Shown here: positions 1 through 5,364 of the stretch, piece by piece
Position numbering within the stretch: position 1 is the first letter of the stretch
Layout of the letters: the number at the start of each line of letters is the position of its first letter
DNA from: Myxococcaceae bacterium
Lineage (GTDB): Bacteria > Myxococcota > Myxococcia > Myxococcales > Myxococcaceae
Reading direction: 5' to 3'
Assembly: GCA_018262385.1 (NCBI GenBank)
Contig: JAGSPQ010000566.1
Span: 1 to 5,364 of the forward strand
Length of the DNA stretch: 5,364 nucleotides
Made by a program: the position numbers and the translations under genes
Notes under the pieces: generated by a model
What the model saw: the letters and a program-made list of their open reading frames with translations, nothing else
Database searches by the model: none
Told to the model about the DNA's origin: nothing

Positions 1-32
1 GCCGTCCGATCCACCCACCCGAAAGAGGGCTG

Positions 33-302
33 ATGAACCACTCGATGAAGGGATTCGTGATCGCCTCGGCGGTCGCGTCGCTGTTCGCCAGCGCGGCTCA
101 CGCCGGCGACAAAGCGGCGCCGAAGAAGGAGACCAAGGTCGCCGCCAAGGTCCGCTGCGAGGGGATCAACGCCTGCAAGGGCAAAGGGGAGTGCGGCAGC
201 GCCAGCGGCAACTCGTGCGCCGGCACCAACGAGTGCAAAGGCAAGGGCTGGGTTCAGGTCGCCGAGCAGGAGTGCAAGGCGAAGGGCGGCAAGGTGCTCT
301 GA
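33..302 (+). CDS. Small secreted cysteine-rich protein, BufA2-type bufferin metallophore family (probable)
   Basis: This is an 89-residue protein. Residues 1-24 form a signal peptide: basic start, hydrophobic stretch from about 8 to 22, and an A-H-A cleavage site before Gly25. A Lys/Ala-rich spacer (27-40) leads to a compact domain with six cysteines (42, 48, 54, 62, 68, 81). The core repeats itself: CEGINACKGKG (42-52) and CAGTNECKGKG (62-72) are imperfect copies 20 residues apart. This pattern matches, from memory, the BufA2 family of periplasmic bufferins: small peptides whose cysteines are modified by a DUF692/MNIO enzyme (BufB with BufC) and which bind metals such as copper. That role is known for the family and inferred here. 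No bufB or bufC lies downstream, since the next gene is convergent; upstream is outside the window. The start at 33 follows a purine-rich AGAGGG (24-29) with short spacing. The in-frame ATG at 45 is an alternative that keeps the signal peptide. Confidence 0.8.
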   Translation: MNHSMKGFVIASAVASLFASAAHAGDKAAPKKETKVAAKVRCEGINACKGKGECGSASGNSCAGTNECKGKGWVQVAEQECKAKGGKVL

Positions 303-480
303 GCTCCGGGCCCCGAGCGAATTCCGGGGCTGGGTGGATCGGGTGGAAGCCCCAGAGGCATCCGTGCCGAGCGCCTTCGGGTCGCACCGCCAGACCCCAT
401 CGGTGCGCGGCCGACCGAAAGCCAACCGGGCCGGAAGGTCGCCCTCCCAGCCCGTTTCAAAGCGAAGTCGAAACCCGCGC
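303..480. other. Convergent intergenic region with two GC-rich hairpins
   Basis: This gap separates the ends of the plus-strand bufferin-like gene and the minus-strand kinase-like gene. I see no protein-like frame in it. Two hairpins can be drawn: GCCCCG (310-315) with CGGGGC (325-330) around a 9-nt loop, and CGCACCG (383-389) with CGGTGCG (401-407) around an 11-nt loop. Neither is followed by a T-run on either strand, so they do not qualify as standard intrinsic terminators. They may still help end or stabilise the converging transcripts, the first lying only 8 bases past the bufferin stop codon. Confidence 0.4.
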
Positions 481-708
481 TCAGCCCTTGGGCTGCTCGC
501 TCCACAAGATCAGATCGCCCTTCGCCAGGTACTCGCTGTCGCTGAACGCGCCGTAGAAGTCGTCGAGCATCGTGTCGAAGTCCGGGTACCGGCTGTCTTT
601 GCGGTCCTGGGTCATCTTGTCGAAGATCGGATCGAGCTTCGAGGGGCACTCCGAGTTGACCTCGGAAGGCAGCGGCGAACGGCGACCGGGAATCTGCCCG
701 GTCATCAT
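481..708 (-). CDS. C-terminal kinase remnant downstream of the amber codon
   Basis: These 75 residues continue the kinase frame directly after TAG 709-711. They begin MMTGQIPG, the usual sequence after subdomain IX, followed by a subdomain-XI-like helix with Arg in QDRKDSRYPDFDTMLDDF and an acidic C-terminus ending EQPKG. Alone this piece has no catalytic residues and would not fold as a kinase. Because ATG-ATG follows the TAG immediately, a ribosome that terminates there could restart and make it as a separate peptide; that is speculation from the codon order. It is more likely the severed end of the gene, or intact sequence beyond an error in the read. Confidence 0.55.
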   Translation of the reverse strand: MMTGQIPGRRSPLPSEVNSECPSKLDPIFDKMTQDRKDSRYPDFDTMLDDFYGAFSDSEYLAKGDLILWSEQPKG

Positions 709-1431
709 CTAGTAGAGCAGAATTCCCAGGCCGTACACGTCGGACGACGCGGTAACTTCTTTGCCGCGCGAGATCAACTCGGGCGACATGTAGCCCATGC
801 CCCCGGTGCCGACGAACACCTGCGGCATCCCCTTGGTCTGGTCGACCTCGATCACCCGCGAGAGGCCGAAGTCGGCGATCTTCACGTTGCCCCAGGTGTC
901 GAACAGCACGTTCTCGGGCTTGATGTTGTGGTGGTGCAGCCCGGTGTGGTGGGCGGCCCGCAGCGCGTACGACAGCTGGAGGAAGTAGCGGATCCCGAGC
1001 GCCACCGGGATGCCCTTGCCCCCGCCAGCGTCGAGCTTCTCGCGCAGCGAGCCCTTCATCAGCTCCATCACGAAGTACGGCCGAGCCACGTCGGTGTTCT
1101 GATCGAGGATCGGCACGATCCCCGGGTGCTTCACCTGGGCCTGCGCGCACAGCTCTTTCTTCAGCCGCTTGATCACCTCGCCGCGCTGCAAGAACGAGAA
1201 GTACCCGAAGATGTCCTTCAGCTCCTTCACGCAGATGTCCATCCCGAGGGCGTTGTGCTTGCCCTTGAAGACGGTGCCCAGCGGGCCCGAGCCGATCGGG
1301 TCGTACTTCACGTAGCGCAGGTCGATGTCCTGACCTTTGCCTCCCGCCGCGGGGGCCGCCATTGCAGACGTCAACGCCATCGGAGCAGCCATCGATGCAG
1401 ACCGTGCCCAAGGAGGAGGGGGTGCGTATGG
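709..1431 (-). CDS. Ser/Thr kinase-like domain with HHN catalytic loop (probable pseudokinase), ended by amber TAG
   Basis: This frame carries kinase subdomains I-IX. Numbering follows the repaired 479-residue protein. The glycine loop is IGSGPLGTVF (first Gly 210; codons 1276-1293). The ATP-anchoring Lys is in CVKEL (Lys232; codon 1225-1227) and a helix-C Glu candidate is in RLKKEL. The catalytic loop reads LHHHNIKPENVLF, so HRD is HHN and the catalytic Asp is Asn332 (codon 925-927). DFG is intact (Asp350; codons 865-873), the APE equivalent is SPE (Glu381; 778-786), and subdomain IX reads SSDVYGLGILLY just before the TAG. Lys, Glu and DFG suggest nucleotide binding, while loss of the HRD Asp predicts little or no phosphotransfer. 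No initiation site is obvious in this frame; Met codons in the Ala-rich linker (first near 1392) could start it independently. No transmembrane helix is visible, so a cytoplasmic signalling or scaffold role is inferred. Confidence 0.75.
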   Translation of the reverse strand, partial: PYAPPPPWARSASMAAPMALTSAMAAPAAGGKGQDIDLRYVKYDPIGSGPLGTVFKGKHNALGMDICVKELKDIFGYFSFLQRGEVIKRLKKELCAQAQVKHPGIVPILDQNTDVARPYFVMELMKGSLREKLDAGGGKGIPVALGIRYFLQLSYALRAAHHTGLHHHNIKPENVLFDTWGNVKIADFGLSRVIEVDQTKGMPQVFVGTGGMGYMSPELISRGKEVTASSDVYGLGILLY

Positions 1432-1921
1432 GGGGGAACGAATCTCGGGAGCGGTGAGGCTCGTCGAACTGCGGGGGCGGCTTGCGGCCTGCGCGCGGAG
1501 GCGGAGGGGGCGGCGGCGGGGCCAGCTGCTCGTCGGCATCGAGGAGCAGATCGGTGGCGGGCGGCGGCGGCGGCTGAGGGCTGTCGATGATCACCGACGA
1601 CTGGGTCGCCTCGTCCGGCGAGATCTGATCGGCGAAGAACTCGCCCACCTCGCCGGAGAACTTGTCGAGGTAGTCGCCCTCGACCACCCGCTGTCCCTGG
1701 TCGGTGAGCTTCAGCAGCGCCTCGCGATCCATCGCGATGTAGTGAAACTTCCGCAGGAAGAAGAAGTAGCTGTCGAACTCGATGCTCACGTTCGACTCGA
1801 GCGACACCTTCACGTCGGCGAGCTTGTTGCTGCGACCGGTGCGACCGTTCTCCTGAAGGCTCCTCAAAATGAAGAGCGCTTCGTTGCTCACCTTGTCGCG
1901 GGTCATTGCGGTTTGGGCCAT
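1430..1921 (-). CDS. N-terminal part of the kinase-like gene: winged-helix-like domain and proline-rich linker
   Basis: Residues 1-164 precede the frameshift. Residues 14-82 look like a winged helix: an N-terminal helix (ALFILRSLQENG), a Ser/Val-rich middle that could be the wing or a second helix, and an ending LLKLTDQGQRVVEG that mirrors the 'x-L-T-x-x-G-x-x' end of many winged-helix domains. An acidic segment (83-104) follows, then a disordered linker with a five-proline run (117-121), an eight-proline run (135-142) and further P/R-rich sequence to about 164. Whether the domain binds DNA or protein cannot be told from sequence alone. The true frame ends near the seven-G run, because beyond it this frame becomes Cys/Asp/Arg-rich noise, whereas the next frame over becomes a plausible Ala/Met/Pro linker running into the kinase domain. 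Confidence 0.6.
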
Positions 1922-1939
1922 GGGCTTTTTTTGTCGGTG

Positions 1940-2692
1940 CTACTTGATGCGGAGCAGCTGTTTGACCGTTTCCAGAACTTCAGCGAACTTCACCGGCTTG
2001 CGCAGATAGATGTCGACGCCCAGCTTCAGCGCCCGTTCCTGCGCGTCCCGCCCACCCGCCGAGATCGCCACCACCGGCATCTTCGCCAGCGTCGGCTCGG
2101 CGCGGATCTTCTCCAGCAACTGAAAGCCGTCCATCACCGGCATGTACAGATCGGTCATCACCAGGTTGAACGGCGAGGCCATCAGCTGGTTGAGCGCGTT
2201 GTGCCCGTCGGGCGCGAAGTGGACCTCGAGCGGCACCGTGCCCTTCAGCTCGTTGGCGGCCAGCTTCTTCAGCACATAACTGTACATCTCGATGATGTGG
2301 GGGTTGTCCTCCACGATCAGCACCCGGAAGCCACCGGCCGGCGGCGCCTGGGGCCCGGCCGGAGGGTGGGCCTCGATGGTCAACAACCGCTCCAGATGTT
2401 TGCGATGGTTTTCCGAATCGACGGCAATTCCAACTCCCGCGCCGCGCCCACCGGCTTGCTCGGTTCGCACCCACGCGACCCGCCCGACGATCTCTACCGG
2501 ATCCAGCAGGCCCGGGAAAGAAAGAGACAGCGGCACGAAGGCTCCCACCTCCGCCTTCCAGTCGGTCTGGATGAACAGCCCCCCCTTCGAAAGGTTCTCG
2601 GTGGCATCAGAAAAGGACCGGTGATCCGGGTAATCGACCCGGAGGATGAACGGCACGCGCAGGGAGTCGCGCTGGTCGGATTCGGAGCTCAC
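1940..2692 (-). CDS. PilZ (TIGR02266-like) and response-regulator receiver fusion protein
   Basis: With the GTG start chosen here the protein has 250 residues. Residues 7-105 form a PilZ domain with both c-di-GMP-binding motifs: RxxxR (Arg8, Arg12) and NxSxxG (Asn33-Gly38). After a Pro/Ala/Gly linker (108-121), residues 122-250 form a CheY-like receiver: acidic pair Glu128-Asp129 after VLIV, phospho-acceptor Asp181 in MTDLYMPVMDGF, Ser211 in ISAGG and Lys232 in LRKPV. No output domain follows, so signalling is probably by protein-protein contact. From family knowledge, PilZ binds c-di-GMP and the receiver is phosphorylated by a histidine kinase; neither ligand nor kinase is identified here. 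ATGs at 2785 and 2806 lie upstream, but those starts would overlap divergent nuoE and add 31-38 Arg-rich, non-conserved-looking residues, so GTG 2692 is preferred although it lacks a clear Shine-Dalgarno. The kinase-like gene starts 18 bp downstream, consistent with one operon. Confidence 0.85.
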   Translation of the reverse strand: MSSESDQRDSLRVPFILRVDYPDHRSFSDATENLSKGGLFIQTDWKAEVGAFVPLSLSFPGLLDPVEIVGRVAWVRTEQAGGRGAGVGIAVDSENHRKHLERLLTIEAHPPAGPQAPPAGGFRVLIVEDNPHIIEMYSYVLKKLAANELKGTVPLEVHFAPDGHNALNQLMASPFNLVMTDLYMPVMDGFQLLEKIRAEPTLAKMPVVAISAGGRDAQERALKLGVDIYLRKPVKFAEVLETVKQLLRIK

Positions 2693-2708
2693 TTGGCGGA
2701 AGGGTCGG

Positions 2709-2738
2709 ATTGTCGGTGGCCCAGCGCGTAGGCCGCAA
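2709..2738 (-). promoter_or_regulatory. Weak candidate promoter for the PilZ-receiver/kinase-like operon
   Basis: Reading the minus strand, TTGCGG (2738-2733) and GACAAT (2714-2709) are separated by 18 bp and lie upstream of the GTG at 2692. They match the sigma-70 consensus at 3 of 6 and 4 of 6 positions. Position and spacing fit, but matches this weak occur by chance in GC-rich DNA. Confidence 0.2.
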
Positions 2739-2746
2739 GGTTTTCG

Positions 2747-2775
2747 TTGACGCAGCCACGCCGCGAACCTACGAA
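2747..2775 (+). promoter_or_regulatory. Candidate promoter for the nuoEFJK operon, possibly giving a leaderless transcript
   Basis: TTGACG (2747-2752) matches the -35 consensus at 5 of 6 positions. Exactly 17 bp later comes TACGAA (2770-2775), a weak -10 that keeps T, A and A of TATAAT. Transcription from it would start near 2782, only about two bases before the nuoE ATG, so the message would be nearly leaderless. No Shine-Dalgarno is visible before that ATG (upstream bases are ACGAACCGCCGCC), which agrees. If nuoE initiates elsewhere or the operon is driven from another site, this call fails. Confidence 0.35.
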
Positions 2776-2783
2776 CCGCCGCC

Positions 2784-3275
2784 ATGTCGGATGCCGTCGC
2801 GTTCACCCCGGAAGAACTGAAGAAACTCGATGCCGGCCTTTCCGAATTGCTCGGCCATTACCCTGTGGATCGCAAGCGCGCGGCGATGCTGCCCGCGCTG
2901 CGGCTGCTGCAGGAAATCAAGGGCTGGTGCACCCCGGAAGGAATGAAGCACGTCGCCGACAAGCTCCAGACCACCGTCGAGCGCGCGTACGAGGTCGCCA
3001 CCTTCTACGTGATGTTCCACACCCAGAAGCCCGGCAAGTACGTGATCGACGTCTGCACCAACCTCTCGTGCGCGCTGCGCGGAGCCGAAGGGATGCTCAA
3101 GCACCTCGAGGTCAAGCTCGGGACCCAGGCCGGCACCAACGGCGACAAGTTCTTCCTGCGCGAGACCGAGTGCCTCGCCAGCTGCGGCACCGCGCCCTGC
3201 TTCCAGATCAACGAAGACCACCACGAGAATCTGACCAAGGAGAAGGTCGACAAGCTGCTCGAAACGCTCGTCTGA
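2784..3275 (+). CDS. nuoE: NADH-quinone oxidoreductase subunit E (24 kDa-type [2Fe-2S] subunit)
   Basis: This 163-residue, thioredoxin-fold subunit sits in the peripheral NADH-oxidising arm of complex I and carries the N1a [2Fe-2S] cluster beside the FMN of NuoF. The helical N-terminal part (about 8-80) includes the family-typical segments LLQEIKGW (41-48) and YEVATFYVMF (69-78). The four cluster ligands are visible as Cys91 and Cys96 (CTNLSC) and Cys130 and Cys134 (ECLASCG). Length is normal for the bacterial family. Cys139 in APCFQIN is an extra cysteine close to the cluster loop, where I would expect a hydrophobic residue. It is the first gene of the operon here, transcribed away from the PilZ-receiver gene, with nuoF starting 9 bp after its stop. 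The ATG at 2784 suits the family start, and upstream in-frame sequence is not protein-like. Confidence 0.96.
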   Translation: MSDAVAFTPEELKKLDAGLSELLGHYPVDRKRAAMLPALRLLQEIKGWCTPEGMKHVADKLQTTVERAYEVATFYVMFHTQKPGKYVIDVCTNLSCALRGAEGMLKHLEVKLGTQAGTNGDKFFLRETECLASCGTAPCFQINEDHHENLTKEKVDKLLETLV

Positions 3276-3284
3276 ACCGATCCC

Positions 3285-4606
3285 ATGAACGTCGAGAAAG
3301 TCGTCACCCGGAACTGGGGCAAGCCTGGGCAGAACACGCTCGCCGGCTACAAGCAGCACGGCGGCTACGAGTCGCTGAAGAAGGCGCTCGAGCTGGCGCC
3401 CGAGGCGGTGCTGGCCGAGGTGAAGAAGTCGAACCTGCGCGGCCGCGGCGGCGCCGGCTTTCCCACCGGCCTCAAGTGGAGCTTCGTCCCCAAGGACAAC
3501 CCCAAGCCCCGGTACCTGGCGATCAACGCCGACGAGTCGGAGCCCGGCACCGCCAAAGACCGCTTCATCCTCGAGAATGATCCCCACTCGCTGCTCGAGG
3601 GGATCGCGATCGCGTGCTGGGCGCTCGGCGCGCACACTTGCTACATCTACGCGCGGGGCGAGTTCAAATACCCCAGCGCGGTGCTCGACAAGGCGATCGC
3701 CGAGGCAACCGCCGCCGGCATCTTCGGCAAGAAGCTGCTGGGCCGGGACTTCGAGCTCAACGTCTACCAGGTGCGCGGCGCCGGGGCGTACATCTGCGGG
3801 GAAGAGACCGCGATGCTCGAGTCGCTCGAGGGAAAGAAGGGCTGGCCCCGGCTCAAGCCCCCCTTCCCCGCGGTCAGCGGCCTGTTCGGCTGCCCGACGG
3901 TGGTGAACAACGTCGAGACGATCGCCACCCTGCCGGCCATCTTCGAGAAGGGCGCCGAGTGGTTCGCCAAGTTGGGCACCGACAAGTCGGGCGGGACCCG
4001 GCTGGTCACCCTCTCCGGCGTCTGCAATCGGCCCGGCACCTACGAAGTGTCGATGCAGACCACGCTCAAGGATCTGATCTTCGACGAGCAGTTCGGCCAG
4101 GGGATGCCCCACGGCCGCACCGTCAAGGCGGTGATCCCCGGCGGCTCGTCGGCGCCGGTGCTGACCGCCGACGAGATGGGGGTCGCGCTCGAGTTCGAGG
4201 CCTTCAAGCCGCTCAACTCGATGGCCGGCTCGGGCGGGATCATCGTGATGGACGACACCTGCTGCATGGTGCGCTGCCTGTGGCGGGTGACCCGGTTCTA
4301 CGCCGAAGAGTCCTGCGGCCAGTGCACCCCCTGCCGCGAAGGGATGCCGTGGATGACCCGGCTGCTGCGGAAGATCGAAGAGGGCCGCGGCGAGCCGAAG
4401 GATCTCGAGGCGCTGATGCAGGTGGCGACCTCGATCGCCCCCTGGCCGCCGATTGGCCTGGGCAACACCATCTGCGCGCTCGGCGACGCGGGCGCGCTGC
4501 CGGTGCAGAGCTTCGTGACGAAGTTCAAGTCGGAGTTCGAGCAGCACATCGCCGAGCACCGCTGCCCCTACGGCGACAAGCCGTGGGGCGCGTTCGGAGA
4601 GTTCCA

Positions 4607-4610
<4 letters not shown>
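3285..4610 (+). CDS. nuoF: NADH-quinone oxidoreductase subunit F (51 kDa-type, NADH/FMN/[4Fe-4S])
   Basis: This 441-residue subunit oxidises NADH on FMN and passes electrons to cluster N3 and on through complex I; it acts on the cytoplasmic side. Visible features in order: the glycine-rich FMN/NADH site GRGGAGFPTGLKW (53-65); NADESEPGTAKDR soon after, typical of the nucleotide site; GAGAYICGEETAMLESLEG, the second family signature; a ubiquitin-like (SLBB) region around residues 250-320; and the C-terminal [4Fe-4S] ligands Cys344, Cys347 and Cys350 (ESCGQCTPCREG) with Cys397 (NTICALGD). The spacing between the third and fourth ligands is longer than the roughly 40 residues I recall for E. coli, because of a Pro-rich stretch, IAPWPPIGLG, just before the last ligand. 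The gene sits 9 bp after nuoE with no clear Shine-Dalgarno, and its stop overlaps the nuoJ start (ATGA), suggesting translational coupling. Confidence 0.97.
4596..4610 (+). promoter_or_regulatory. nuoJ ribosome-binding site and nuoF-nuoJ ATGA stop/start overlap
   Basis: GGAGAG (4596-4601) lies inside the nuoF 3' end, five bases before the nuoJ ATG at 4607, and the nuoF TGA (4608-4610) overlaps that ATG. This is the only convincing Shine-Dalgarno among the nuo genes in the window. It fixes the nuoJ start and implies coupled translation of the last peripheral-arm gene with the first membrane-arm gene. Confidence 0.7.
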
Positions 4611-5119
<509 letters not shown>

Positions 5120-5128
5120 CCCGGACCC

Positions 5129-5364
5129 ATGACCTCCATTCCGACCTCGTACTACCTGAGCCTCTCCGCGGTTCTGTTCTGCACCGGCATGCTCGGGGTC
5201 CTGATTCGCCGCAACGCGCTGGTGGTCTTCATGTGCGTCGAGCTGATGCTCAACGCCGCGAACCTCACCTTCCTCGCCTTCGCCCGCGACCGGGGTGACA
5301 TCAACGGTCACATTTCGGCGTTCTTCATCATCGCCGTCGCCGCCGCGGAAGCCGCGGTGGGCCT
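5129..5364 (+). CDS. nuoK: NADH-quinone oxidoreductase subunit K (ND4L-type), 3' end cut by the window
   Basis: The frame starts at ATG 5129 and runs open off the window with 78 complete codons, about four fifths of the usual length near 100 residues. It is the small three-helix membrane subunit of complex I. Spans one (about 6-26) and two (about 30-52) are complete and the third begins around 62. The two membrane glutamates needed for proton transfer in this family are present: Glu38 in [13 protein letters not shown] and Glu74 in [10 protein letters not shown]. They are 36 residues apart, the same spacing as Glu36 and Glu72 of E. coli NuoK. There is no clear Shine-Dalgarno; the gene begins 9 bp after nuoJ, so translation probably depends on coupling. 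nuoL, nuoM and nuoN would be expected next but cannot be seen. Confidence 0.95.
   Translation, partial: MTSIPTSYYLSLSAVLFCTGMLGVLIRRNALVVFMCVELMLNAANLTFLAFARDRGDINGHISAFFIIAVAAAEAAVG

Larger units (their letters stand above)
481..1921 (-). pseudogene. Winged-helix/Ser-Thr kinase-like gene broken by a frameshift and an amber codon
   Basis: Three consecutive pieces read as one protein of about 479 residues if one base is removed and one stop is read through. Piece 1 (from ATG 1921) holds a winged-helix-like domain and a proline-rich linker. Piece 2 is one frame away and holds most of a Hanks-type kinase domain. Piece 3 (708-481) continues in the same frame after TAG 709-711 with kinase subdomains X-XI and ends at TGA 481-483. 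Removing one G from the seven-G run at 1430-1436 joins pieces 1 and 2. The TAG sits where kinases usually have Glu or Gln, in the motif G-I-L-L-Y-[E/Q]-M-x-T-G, so one substitution explains it. Protein-like sequence is otherwise well kept, so the damage is recent, or is a sequencing or assembly error. The start lies 18 bp after the upstream receiver gene with no clear Shine-Dalgarno. Without repair, the first frame stays open past the kinase region to 254, giving a meaningless Arg-rich tail. Confidence 0.8.

Noticed and set aside
310..407. Hairpins in the convergent gap as intrinsic terminators
   Set aside because: Stems are only 6-7 bp with 9-11 base loops and no T-tract on either strand, so they are only mentioned in the intergenic entry.
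1418..1449. Possible G-quadruplex on the plus strand (G-runs at 1418-1422, 1430-1436 and 1447-1449)
   Set aside because: It needs the seven-G run to be split in two with loops of 7, 1 and 10 bases, and the Gs are explained by proline codons of the linker. Too weak to list.
334..1590. Long open frame on the plus strand opposite the kinase-like gene
   Set aside because: Its translation is rich in Arg, His, Val and Leu without any recognisable motif, whereas the opposite strand holds clear kinase motifs. Long antisense frames are expected in GC-rich coding DNA.
1926..1932. Run of seven T as a plus-strand intrinsic terminator
   Set aside because: No stem-loop with a usable loop precedes it and there is no plus-strand gene upstream. 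On the minus strand it is just the A-rich leader of the kinase-like gene.
1337..2731. Long open frame on the plus strand opposite the PilZ-receiver gene
   Set aside because: It is a low-complexity antisense translation with no domain, while the minus strand carries complete PilZ and receiver motifs.
2693..2806. Longer N-terminus for the PilZ-receiver protein (ATG at 2785 or 2806)
   Set aside because: It would overlap the start of divergent nuoE, occupy the promoter region and add an Arg-rich extension before a PilZ domain that is already complete from the GTG at 2692.

Overview
The window is a GC-rich bacterial chromosome segment. It most resembles a member of the Myxococcota or a related former deltaproteobacterial lineage. 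I base this on GC-dominated third codon positions, a PilZ domain of the type first grouped in Myxococcus xanthus (TIGR02266-like) fused to a response-regulator receiver, a Hanks-type Ser/Thr kinase gene beside it, and a rearranged respiratory complex I (nuo) cluster. The assignment comes from gene content, not from a marker gene.

Layout, left to right: (1) 33-302, plus strand, a small secreted six-cysteine protein resembling BufA2-type bufferin metallophores. (2) 303-480, a convergent gap with two GC-rich hairpins but no gene. (3) 481-1921, minus strand, a Ser/Thr-kinase-like gene with an N-terminal winged-helix-like domain and a proline-rich linker. As written it is broken twice, by a one-base frameshift (best placed at a run of seven G at 1430-1436) and by an in-frame amber codon at 709-711. 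Its catalytic-loop HRD is HHN, so even the repaired protein looks like a pseudokinase. (4) 1940-2692, minus strand, a PilZ-receiver fusion 18 bp upstream of the kinase gene and probably co-transcribed with it. (5) About 90 bp of divergent promoter space. (6) 2784 to the window end, plus strand, nuoE, nuoF, nuoJ and nuoK (cut by the window), tightly packed as one operon.

How the genes fit together: NuoE and NuoF form most of the NADH-oxidising tip of complex I, while NuoJ and NuoK are proton-pumping membrane subunits. The genes usually between them (nuoG, nuoH, nuoI) are absent from this interval and must lie elsewhere if the complex is complete. The minus-strand pair looks like a signalling module that could read c-di-GMP (both PilZ motifs present) and aspartyl phosphorylation (receiver residues present). 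Its divergent arrangement with nuoE invites, but does not prove, a regulatory link to respiration. I saw no CRISPR array, tRNA, rRNA, insertion sequence or integrase.
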